Assembly: GCA_015039315.1 (NCBI GenBank)
Contig: WIDE01000029.1
Location: 1 to 64,000 of the forward strand
Source: Clavulina sp. PMI_390
Lineage: Eukaryota; Basidiomycota; Agaricomycetes; Cantharellales; Hydnaceae
Reading direction: 5' to 3'
DNA: 64,000 nucleotides
The notes below the pieces were generated by a model. The model saw only the letters and a program-made list of their open reading frames with translations, was not told where the DNA came from and did no database searches. Made by a program: the position numbers and the translations under genes. Positions 35,603 through 45,169 of the stretch are shown here, one piece after another (position 1 is the stretch's first letter; every line of letters starts with the position of its first letter).

Positions 35603-35878
35603 CTAAATAATTATCTTCAGCGTCCGCGTCGATCTTCTGTAGATGATTTCCAGAGCCACAAAGACGTACCAGACGCAAACTGCAGCAGAAGAGGTGATAA
35701 TGCCGTAAGAAATGCTTCCTACTTCGACGCCAAAGCCCAACACGTTCGCGCATGACACGGCCCGAGGAACGAATAGCGAAGCAGTTGAATACGAGACAAA
35801 GCAAAAAGTCGCTACAAGGTTGAGCAGCATGGAGGGCCCGACTCTCAATATCGAATATCGAATGTGGAGGGGGTTCAA
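35603..35878 (-). CDS. Small hydrophobic protein (doubtful)
   Basis: A 91-codon frame with three hydrophobic stretches (LLNLVATFCFVSYST, YGIITSSAAVCVWYVFVAL and a start region). It might be a small membrane protein or chance. No relative is recognised. It lies 77 bp upstream of the CPL1-like gene on the same strand and could also be related to that gene's missing 5' part. Confidence 0.2.
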   Translation of the reverse strand: MNPLHIRYSILRVGPSMLLNLVATFCFVSYSTASLFVPRAVSCANVLGFGVEVGSISYGIITSSAAVCVWYVFVALEIIYRRSTRTLKIII

Positions 35879-36670
35879 ACGCGCTTTGACCGTGCTAAGG
35901 GAGGGCTTTTTGAGCGCTGAAGCTTCTATTCACGGAATCTGTAACTGAAAATCCCATTGGAGTATCCTTGGCAATATAATCAATACCTACTCCTGTGCTC
36001 GGGGCCGCTAGCTATGAGACAACAAAGTCTGAACCATACCGAACGCTCGTCATAAGCTTGAATGCGATTCCAAGCCAAGCTTTCCGCCCGCCTTTCATCG
36101 TTTGTCCAAAGCTATGGCAAAGTCATTTCCTGTACACTAAGTCATGGTGGGTCGTAGACAGGCTTACGTCCCCTATCTGAGCCCCAGCAGCTCGATTGCC
36201 GCTGGACGTGAGACGATAGCCATTGATCCCGCTGCTAAATAGTCTGAATCCACGCAATGGACCGAGTTCATAGGCGCTTGGCGCTCATAATTAAATCGGC
36301 AAAATTATTGCGGTGTTCGGGTGCCTGGTGATTCACTGATGAGTTTCGCAGCCATTGGAAATTCTTTGTGTAGGCTTGCTTATGCCCTTACGCGTTCCCT
36401 ATGGCCCTTGAGCTGTCTGTCTGTCTGTATCACATCGTATACGTATCATGAGATATGGCAGCAGCCCCACCAGCAGATACATCCGGCGAGCCTGAAGGGA
36501 CATACAATAATTAGCACTGACTGGTCAAGCTCAGTGTCAAATCGAATATGGGACAAGCGGTGCATGTAGAAGAAATTGGATTGCTGAGAGTGAGAGCAAC
36601 AGAGGCTTGTTACAGAAAAATTATTGTACAACAAGGGTATATGGCGATTTTCAGGCTAATACGAATGGGA
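35879..36670. other. Intergenic stretch
   Basis: No supported gene. Confidence 0.5.
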
Positions 36671-37346
36671 TTACGAGACAGTAATCTTCTTTGGTTCAGG
36701 GTCCGCTGGAGCAACCTTGGGGAATGTCACAGTCAAAACACCATTGGCGACGGAGGCATTGATCTTGTCAGCCTAAATAATGCACAAGTCAGCAATTTTC
36801 CACCTTTCAAACAAATCAGAGAGGAATAACTCACCTCGATTCCCTGCGGAATCGGCAGGCTCTGTTCAAAGCGACCATATGAACGCTCGCGGACGATCCA
36901 TCTCGGGGCCTGGTCGTTTCCATTCTCGGTAGCGGCACCGGAGGCTGGAGCACTAGTGGCGCTATCTTGGGCAGGGGCCGGAGAAGCCGAATCTGACTCG
37001 TATGACGATTTGGCTTCGCCCGAGATGGTAATATGATCTTTGTGCAGCTCGATCTTGACGTCGTCCTTGGTCATTCCTGGAAGCTCGAATGATGCCGTCA
37101 AGAGACCATTTGAGGTTTCCTTTAGGTCAAACCTATACAGTGGATTCAGTTGAGTAAGGAAGCAGTGATGGACAGGGGAACCGTTCAAACTTACTTGGGA
37201 GTGAAGGAGGACCCGTTGCTTGCAAACATTGAGCCGGAGCCACCTTGCATAGGCACCACGCGACCGCGCAGGGCATCATCGAAGAAGCGGTCAAACTGGC
37301 GCATAGCGAGGAATGGCTCGTTGTAGAAGAAGCGGGAAAGAGACAT
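36671..37346 (-). CDS. Small heat-shock protein, Hsp20/alpha-crystallin family
   Basis: ATP-independent holdase that forms large oligomers and keeps denatured proteins soluble. Three exons: 37346-37195, 37132-36835, 36772-36671 (552 nt, 183 aa). The N-terminal arm (MSLSRFFYNEPFLAMRQFDR) is followed by the alpha-crystallin domain with FELPGMTKDDVKIELHKDHITISGE, a 40-residue Ser/Ala/Pro-rich insertion in the loop, WIVRERSYGRFEQSLPIP, and the closing strand ANGVLTVTFPK; the C-terminal anchor is the PKKITV stretch (I-x-V motif). The promoter has a TATA box 85 bp and a four-unit heat-shock element about 170 bp before the start codon, so induction by heat is well supported. Confidence 0.92.
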
Positions 37347-37430
37347 GTTCCTTGAGAGTTGTTTTGTTGGGTAGGACGTGAGGATGAAGCTTGTTGTTGG
37401 CAATGACCTCTTTGGCGTCGCCCTCTGTCG

Positions 37431-37438
37431 TATTTATA
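37431..37438 (-). promoter_or_regulatory. TATA box of the Hsp20 gene
   Basis: TATAAATA on the minus strand, 85 bp before the start codon and about 75 bp downstream of the heat-shock element. Confidence 0.75.
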
Positions 37439-37513
37439 CCCTGCCATGCCGTGATACTGGCGTATTCTCGAAGGTTGGAGACGAGTCCGTGACTTGGATC
37501 ATCGAGCTATCGG

Positions 37514-37531
37514 GAATGTTCGGGAAACTTC
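37514..37531. promoter_or_regulatory. Heat-shock element (four inverted GAA units)
   Basis: GAATGTTCGGGAAACTTC contains four perfectly alternating GAA/TTC units spaced by 2 bp, the consensus for Hsf1 trimers. A weaker three-unit site TTCTCGAAGGTT lies at 37465-37476, between it and the TATA box. Confidence 0.85.
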
Positions 37532-38190
37532 CTAAATTGGTAGCACAGGGTCATGTGATGAGAGGCTTGTGATAGAGAATTTTGGAGAAACAGCTCGAAG
37601 ATGAGTAAGCTTGCGGGTTGGACCGGATTCATAGGTATTTGACTGCCGCAAAACGGGTGAGTGACGTAACTTTATGGTACGTACTTGACATTGGACGGAG
37701 GGGACGACGCTTGACGCGTGCGAACGAAGCTCTTTCTCAACGTTCTGCCCATTAATCACACCTTGTCAAGGACTGAGGCAGACCAGGTTATACAGCGAGA
37801 GTTGATGCATCTGCTGCCAGATTGTATGGCGGTATCCCAGAACAGCAAGTTGAAAGGTATGACCATATACCAGTAGCTCTGACGTTGGCCAGTGGCGCGA
37901 TTCAACATTGAGCTGGTAAACTTATCGGTCGGTTAAGTAGTTGAACCCCTGAGTTCCGCAAATATGAAGTGCTAACGCGTGCTGTTCTACGCGGACCAAA
38001 CGGGTTAAGGTTGTCCAGAAAAGGTAAAAGAGTCCATTGTACTGGGGAACAAATCGTATAGCGCCATGCGCGTCCGATTATGGTAATATCTGCGATATTA
38101 TACGCGCTGTTTCCTAGAGAGCTAGTTGCCAATCCGAGATGGTCGATACAGCGGTAAGGATCTTGCTAAATGGCAAACCCACTTTTCCTG
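37532..38190. other. Intergenic stretch
   Basis: Distal Hsp20 promoter and 3' flank of the reductase gene. Nothing else seen. Confidence 0.5.
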
Positions 38191-39759
38191 TCAATCGAAA
38201 CGAAGGACAGCTTTCCAGCCGTACGACCCAGCTTCGATTTTAGCCAACGCATCTTTGAGATGCCCTGTCATCGCCTCGTCCGAGCCGCTGAGGGACACAT
38301 ATTCATGGACCGGCTCCTTGAGCTATAGTAACGGGCGTCAAATCTTGTCGAGAAACTCCTTTCATGATCCCAAACCATGAACTTACTAGCTTTCTCTCAA
38401 AGAGACTCATAATCTCACCCATCACTTCCCGTCTCGAACTCATGGAGTTCTTCGCAAACCAGGAAGACATCATGAAACCATGAGCGGTGAGGTTCTTGAA
38501 GATGAAGTATGAGGTGGGGATTGACAGAGGCTGCTTTGACATCGCTCCATAGGAGACAAGGTGCGCATCCTGACTGAGAAGGGGTAGATCCATCTCTCGT
38601 CAGTCATGACTGGCCCTGATTCTCGGGATTTGTAGCACGTACCCAAGAAGCCGAAGCATTGACGTCGTGTCTTTCCCTGATACACAATTCAGCGCCAAAC
38701 GAATGGGCTAAAGAACAAATAAGTAGCTAGACTGTCATCAGCGCGAATTAGGCTGACCTTGCCGCCGGTCCATTCCTTCACTGTGTCCTTGGTTTTCTTG
38801 TCGTTTAACTCGTCATAGGTCAAGACATAGTCCGCTCCCAGGGCCTCTAGAGACTCCTTCAGAGAGCCAATATCTGGGCTGTTATGGAGAAGTCTTATGA
38901 GGAAAGGGAAAACAAACAAAATAATTCTCAAGTCGGGATTAGCCACGCACCGGTCACGTACAAGATTGATAGTGCGATAGCCTAAAGCTTTCGCAATTTG
39001 GATAACAGCTTGGCCTAGACGGTACGATTTTAATAGTTAAAATAACGTGAGAGGGAGAATGTACTCGCCAACTGCACTGTTTGCACCGTTTTGCACAACA
39101 AATGCTCCCGGTGGGAGCTGGACAAAATGACGAAGCATCATGAGTGCAGTTGGGGGATTTATCTGACCTAGACAAAGAGATATATAAGGTTCCAGCTATA
39201 CCACAATGCTCTAGGTTATCTAGCCACTTACGCTCATAGTTGCCGCCTGGATGTCAGATACATTCGGTTGCACCTTGATGAGACCATCCTCCTTGATGTT
39301 CATATGCGAGGACCAGGTTCCAGCTTGCTGAACGCCCATGACTACCCTGTCTCCTACTTTCAAGCCAGATTTCGATGCCGTGGCACCCCCGCCAATCTCA
39401 ACGACTTCGCCAAGACCCTCATTTCCCGGAACGAAATACGGCTCAGATAAACCCAAGTGAGAGTCGGTTCTGGCTCGCGGCTTTGCTGGGTAGACACCTT
39501 GAAGGACGTTAACATCGCTGGGGTTGATTGGGGCAAGTTTCATTCTGAGTTGCACTTCCCCTTCTGCCGGAGATGTCAGATCCTGAGCCGCCGTTCGCAC
39601 AGTGACGACATTCTGTGCTTCACCAGGAGAGGTAAAGTAGATGGCACGGTATGGAGCTAAGCGTAGTGAAGATGAAGATATTGGCCTCGAAGAGATAGGG
39701 TTTAACAATTTTCTGCAAGGAGCTGCAGTTCGTGCTGCTCTGGTCGCTGGAAGGAGCAT
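38191..39759 (-). CDS. ETR1: Mitochondrial trans-2-enoyl thioester reductase (Etr1-like)
   Basis: NADPH-dependent last step of mitochondrial type II fatty-acid synthesis (2-enoyl-ACP to acyl-ACP), needed for lipoate supply and respiration. Seven exons: 39759-39232, 39162-39069, 39014-38951, 38878-38758, 38707-38643, 38573-38387, 38322-38191 (1191 nt, 396 aa). The N-terminus (MLLPATRAARTAAPCRKLL) is Arg-rich without acids, a mitochondrial presequence. The medium-chain dehydrogenase fold shows APINPSDVNVLQGVYP, FVPGNEGLGEVVEIG, GDRVVMG, INPPTALMML, VVQNGANSAVGQAVIQIAK and LVSYGAMSKQPLSIP; there is no zinc ligand set, as in MECR/Etr1. The second intron must be GC..AG (donor at 39068) to keep the frame. 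It shares a 64-bp promoter interval with COQ3. Confidence 0.9.
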
Positions 39760-39823
39760 TGTTGGGCGGAGCCGTGGGAAGTTGGATAACAACCTCCAAC
39801 AAAGAGCCTCCGAGCCGTGCTTC
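39760..39823. promoter_or_regulatory. 64-bp bidirectional promoter interval ETR1/COQ3
   Basis: Only 64 bp separate the two divergent start codons, so the 5' leaders must overlap or be very short. Confidence 0.6.
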
Positions 39824-40907
39824 ATGCAGTCGCGTTTCGCCCGACGTGCAGCCTTCGCCTTTGGAAGATCCCGACCACTCACGAGACTTCAGCCCCATGG
39901 ATGTCGGCATGCGACCGCGTCTTCTTCATCGACAGTCAATCCTGACGAAATTGAGTTCTTCTCCAAGCTTTCTTCGCAATGGTGGGATGAGAGAGGCGAA
40001 TTTGCTATGCTACACCGAATGAATCCTGCTCGCGTCTCCTTCGTTCGAGACAAAATACGCGAAACGGGCCTCGAAGAGAGCTCCTCTCAACCCCCAAGGA
40101 CCAAAGCTCTTTCTGGCCTGGACGTTTTGGACATTGGATGTGGTGGCGGACTGCTCTCCGAGGTATGTTTCGAATATTACTACTCTATCACTTGTCGTTC
40201 TCCCCAAAACTTACTTTCCGTGAACTCTGGACTCAGTGTCTATCTCGGCTAGGAGCATCATCGACACTGGGGATTGACGCATCTTCCTCGAACATCGAGA
40301 TTGCCAAGATACACTCTCAACTAGACCGTAGATTAGCTGGTGTGCTCAGTTATGAAAATGTCACATCTACTGACTTAGTGGAGAGCGGGCGCGTATTCGA
40401 CGTTGTGTGCTCAATGGAGGTGCTCGAGCATGTCGACAATCCTAATGCGTTCCTGCACAGCTGCGCGAACCTCGTCAAGGTGAGACTTCTTAAGTTCGGG
40501 ACCTCTCGCGGTCGACCTTATCCTGAATTTATCCTCATTTATCGTAGCCTGGCGGGCATCTGTTCCTTTCCACAATATCCCGCACGCCCCTCGCGTATCT
40601 TACCAATATCTTTGCGGCAGAGCATCTCCTAGGGATCGTGTCTAAAGGCACACACACTTATTCGAAATTCATTCAGTCATCTGAGTTGGTCGACTTCTTC
40701 TCCACCGAGGTTCCTTGGATTTCGACTATATATTCGGGTGTGCCCAGTCGATTAGAGGCTGAAGTACGGAGTATGACGTTCAATCCCATTGATGGTCGAT
40801 GGAGCATGGCGGCTAGGGGTATGGAGCCTCCTTCACAATTAGAAAGTAACTATCTGTTCTGGGTACGCAGACCAAATCTGGGATCGGAGGATGTCTCCAC
40901 GCGATAG
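39824..40907 (+). CDS. COQ3: Mitochondrial ubiquinone biosynthesis O-methyltransferase
   Basis: SAM-dependent methyltransferase that performs both O-methylations of coenzyme Q synthesis at the inner mitochondrial membrane. Three exons: 39824-40162, 40237-40479, 40548-40907 (942 nt, 313 aa). The N-terminus (MQSRFARRAAFAFGRSRP) is a presequence. Then come VNPDEIEFFSKLSSQWWDE and LHRMNPARVSFVRDKI, both typical of Coq3/UbiG, the SAM motif I GLDVLDIGCGGGLLSE, CSMEVLEHVDNPNAFL (post-motif I/II), GGHLFLSTISRTPLAYL and KGTHTYSKFIQSSEL. Length agrees with fungal Coq3. The start was chosen as the Met opening the presequence; the frame is open further upstream but would run through ETR1's leader. Confidence 0.92.
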
Positions 40908-41268
40908 CGGTGGATGTGCAATCATTCAATTTCCTATCGGAGTACCTTGTGAGCCCACGCTTTGGACGCGTCGGAGAGAATGCTCTCAACTCCCATGAAG
41001 AGTTTTTCAGTTCAGCCTCAGTTGACTCCTCCACTGTTTCAAGGTGAGGATCGTGGGAACCAACAGTCACCTGACCCAGTGCATGCTCATTCGAAACTCG
41101 CAGTGAAACATCACGCCTCCAGCTCAGTTTTCGCCACGACATCCTCCCCTGTCCCCTCCTGAGGCGATAAAATCGTTCATTCTTGGACTTAATTTGGATC
41201 TTGTCGCTTTCGATCCACCACAAGTCGCGCCCACTTGCGTGCTAGGCTCATCTGACGCGTTTGGCAGA
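40908..41268. other. Intergenic stretch
   Basis: COQ3 3' flank and P2 promoter. The P2 frame is open upstream to 41194 but the paralogues start at the equivalent of 41269. Confidence 0.5.
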
Positions 41269-44009
41269 ATGAGCGACCACGATATGCACAGCCAAGACCA
41301 GCACCAATATGACAAGATCTATGAGCTGATGCGCTCAAAAGACTGGAGCGATGACCTTGCAGAGCTATGTGAAAGTATTGTCAAGATGCGTCTCGAGCTG
41401 TATGAGGCGGCAAGGTCTCGGGCTCGGGCTATTAACCGCAGCTCATTATTTGAGCACAGTGTACGCCAAGTTGTTGACGCAGTCGAAGAAGGAAGTGACT
41501 CAGATATTCAAGCCCTCCTCGATCTACCGCCTCCCGTTCTCAAACGACTTTGGAACTCCCCCCACTTCCCTTACAGCTCTTTCAGGAGAGCTCGCGACCT
41601 ACTCGAGGCATCTGGGAGTACACACTCACATGCTGACCTAACAATGGATATTGATGAATGGGTTTTCGCTAACGAGCGGAAACTACGTGCAGCTTCTGTC
41701 GAGGCCTTTGATTGGGAGAAAGGGCTCGTAGACTGGGCACGCCATGTCCCGTACATCCTCGCACCGTCAACATCAAAGCGGCTCCAGGGGCTTCCTTCGA
41801 CCCCAATGGTCATTACTCGTGAGAACCCCGACCGCCTCCCAGGGTTTATGTTCCTCGATGATCAGCGTTCTTCCGCAATCGAAGTTCAGCCTTCCTTCGA
41901 AGCCTTCCAGAACTCTTTTGCTAAGATTTCCCTTGGGGCCTTTGAAGGAATGGACTGGAGCCATATCTTCGTGGCGGGTGGCAGTGTCCTCTCCAGTCTT
42001 GTATGTGTCCACGAGAATGACGTCGAGAAGCATATTCCTTCCGACATCGACGCCTACATCTACGGCCTAAGCCCGTCAGCAGCAACCCAGAAAGTACAAC
42101 ATGTGTTCGATATCTGGAAGAAGAACCTCCCCGATCACGCTCGTGACACTACCCTCGCAGTGCGGAACTCACGTACCATTACGTTTTTATCCCAGTACCC
42201 TGCCAAGCGAGTTCAGATTGTGTTGATGTCAGCGAAGAGCCCGCTTGATGTGCTCCTCAATTTTGACCTGGACATATGCTCAATGGGGTACGACGGGAAG
42301 AGGCTGCTAATGCTACCGAAGGCTGCTCGTGCACTGGAAAGTAGGCGGAAGCTCTAAATTCATGTGACATTATTGATACTCGTCCCGATTCTCTTTCCAG
42401 CGGGATATAATGTTTTCAACATGGACTGGGTCGATGGGCATTGGCTCAATCGGAGGCAGCCTTCAATGCCTTTGCGGTACGTTCCTGGTACACTCATCAC
42501 AACCTGACGCCTCACTGATGTTCCAATGGATACTTAGTGTCTTCAAATACGCCGATAAGGTTCTTAACTCTACTAAATCCGAAATAAATACCATTTCCAA
42601 CTCAATTGCAGGGATTTGGCGTCCGAATACTCCGAGGGCATCTGAGCGCTTCAAACCTAACTGTTCAAGCGCTCCAATCCATTGCTGATCGCGCCAACGA
42701 ATGGACCGAGTGCGCGGTAAATCTGTGAGATACCTACAATCCTTTTGAGTCGATCTATGCTAATGATATTTTCATTCCAGCTGTCGGCTGTCCTCACCGG
42801 CAATTGAAAGGTGAGGTTGGCAAATGATAATTGAAGCCGCAATACCATAGCCCATAGACCTTTATCCTTTTAGACCCCCCGAGAACGACGAAGCGATTCG
42901 AGATGTGATCCATTTTTTTGGCTCAGGCATACTGGATGAACCATCTTACACAGCTGGATCGGCGCTAGTGAGAAACGGGTTGGGTGTTGGTTTTGAGAGC
43001 CTACTGAGGCATGCGTCGCTTTGGAAGGTAGCAAAACATCATTCGTTCAGGTGAGTGACCTCATTTCAGGCGCATTTCAACCTGCTCGCGAAGCTCAGCA
43101 TTGTTTTCTGCTGGTAGTATATCGCAGAGGAGTAATGTGACTCAAGGGGAGGATTCTGAAGAGTTAGCCTATGGGGAGGATAAATACAAGTGGGACCCCT
43201 CTTTCAACATCAGGGAACTCATGGTTGGAATCAACACTTTCAACGGTGACCGCGAACACGATTTTCTCGAAAATGTTGCTCGGGTAATGAGCTGGAGGGA
43301 TCGAACAGCATCGACGAAGGAAGAATATGCTCTGCTCAAAAGACAGTTTCGTGGTGCGTCCTGATACTTGAGTGGGTGGAACCCCCATAACACTTTCAGA
43401 CTCTTAGACCAAGCTGGCCAGCCCATCCGCGTGATATATTCTCCAAACGTGAAAGATATTTTTCGGTCAAGATTGAAGCTAATGTTCTTTGCCCCTGCTG
43501 GCTTCGGCGCTCTTGCGAGGCAAATGCTTGATCAAGCACTTGCCGAGACAGCACCGGAATCGTTACCGCTTTCCGTGGAGCCATTGAAAGTGCTAGCAAC
43601 GACTCAAATATGGAGCCCAGAACATGTCAAGGAACACTTCGTACCGAACATTGCCGAACCTGGAGAGTTGGATATACTTCAATGGAACATCAAGATGGCG
43701 CTGGCATGGCAGCACATGGATCCCAGGATTGACGAGTTGCGTCTTTTCCGCTATCCCTCAGCCACTGATGATTTTCCTCGTACTCACCACCAGCTGCGTT
43801 GTAGGATTCATTCTATTCTCTGGGCCCTGTACCGCTCTCACGATTCGTTGGTATACCCCAAATACTCCCGAACGACTCAATTCCTTCGTGAGGTTTCCAA
43901 ACGCTCCATTAGAGGCTCTGCAGAGGAAGACGCAGTAGCATTCAGAGAATGGATTGAACGTCCAGTAGGTAGCCCCTTTGGTTGGGTACCAGTGCACATG
44001 GAGATCTAG
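41269..44009 (+). CDS. Nucleotidyltransferase-fold-like protein, copy P2
   Basis: Nine exons: 41269-42340, 42401-42476, 42538-42559, 42612-42724, 42781-42810, 42874-43050, 43118-43353, 43408-43735, 43805-44009 (2259 nt, 752 aa). A helical N-terminal part (DWSDDLAELCESIVKMRLEL; MDIDEWVFANERKLR) precedes the core: IFVAGGSVLSSL at residues 234-244, SDIDAYIYGL at 258-267, NSRTITFLSQYPAKRVQIVL, FDLDICSMGYDGKRLLMLPK, then the 22-nt micro-exon FKYADK running into GFGVRI. GG-S plus D-x-D is the Pol-beta nucleotidyltransferase signature, and the general plan recalls GG/DID proteins of giant viruses and protists. The C-terminal 250 residues (FFAPAGFGALARQ; LAWQHMDPRIDE) are unique to the family as far as I can tell. 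Enzymatic activity is not shown. Confidence 0.72.
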
Positions 44010-44238
44010 GTGGCCAATTACTGTCAGGCAGCTCCAGTATCCTATTTGCTAATAAGACAATATAGCCCATGGCTGTTTTCTGATCGGCTGTGAATCTCGT
44101 CCGATGGATGTCATGTTTTGTTGAGTCAGAGCACGCCATGATATCCATCTTCCCGGAAAACGGCTTCCCGGTAACCTAATATCGGCTGCTCTGAGTTTCG
44201 TAGCGATGTAACTGAGGTAATTTGCTTGACCGAAAGCG

Positions 44239-44260
44239 ACCAATCATGGCAATGTCGGCC
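44239..44260 (+). promoter_or_regulatory. Relic F-box promoter block with CCAAT box
   Basis: The block around ACCAATCATGGCAA matches 48044-48066 upstream of F5, showing that the promoter of the relic F7 survives although its coding 5' half is gone. Confidence 0.6.
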
Positions 44261-44270
44261 CCGATGCGTG

Positions 44271-44845
44271 TAGTGTCAGCTTCGGCCCATTGGAAGCGCC
44301 GAATCCAACAAACCCATACCCTCCCCTACATTTGCTCGTACCGATTCTTTCCCGATCTCGCGGGGTTTTCGCATCTGTATTTATACATTTTTGACTTATA
44401 GAAGCCTCTGCCTCACCGTGGAGGCACTGTCTTGATAAAATCAATGTCAACCGGACCTGCCGCAGACCTTTTCCACCTGCTATCCCTTCGCCCAACTGAC
44501 GCAATCCCCCCCGTCCCATCCTCTTCTATTCTCGTCAACACCCTACCCTTCAACCTCGATCTGGCGGATCCTGATGTGATCACAATGGTGGAAGGCGTTG
44601 GGGTCATTATTCTCGCTTGGCCCGGTCAAAACGACCCTAATCACGAGCCCCTCTATGCTAGCTTCCACCCCTTCACGGAAGATGGCAGTCTTGGCAGTGC
44701 AATAGATCGGGAATTTCAATTTCTGCGCACAGACGAAGCAGATCCTGCGTCGTTAGATCTGATATCAGGGACGACAATTTTGAGAGGCCAAGAAGCTGGA
44801 AATGATTCATATGCCCATAGTGTTGGGGTCGTATCTTTTGACTGA
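44271..44845 (+). pseudogene. F-box/propeller-like relic F7 (internal deletion)
   Basis: From 44277 the sequence aligns with the last exon of F5, starting at its QLHPLGS block (here QLRPIGS), and runs to the end of the gene (GVVSFD). The promoter block just before it at 44239 matches that of F5. Everything between, about 1.1 kb covering the F-box and the first propeller blocks, is missing. The rest is also damaged: a small indel shifts the frame around 44370-44385, and TAG at 44399-44401 stands where F5 has the Trp of DLWKP. An open frame of 137 codons remains at 44432-44845. It lies directly downstream of P2 and convergent with LAAO1. Confidence 0.8.
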
Positions 44846-45169
44846 ACCGTGATTCTCAATCTAGACGCAAAGAGCTTCTGGACAAGGAACTTGTTTGTTC
44901 CTTGTCGTGTAGGACTATGTGCTATACATTACTATTGAGTAGAGCAAAACTTTTGGCTCTCAAGGTCTTAATCACAACATATTTGCTACCAATTCGTGTT
45001 CAGTGGCGACTAGGAGCCGGAGTTGACTTAATGTCCAGCACAGAAGCCGTGGGTTTGAAGGGCTTGCTGTAAGCAACACAAAGATGATATATTGGTACTA
45101 AGCGCGATAGGACATAATGAAGTGATTGAACGGTACACATCGTCTGACAGAATACAATTGGACACGACA

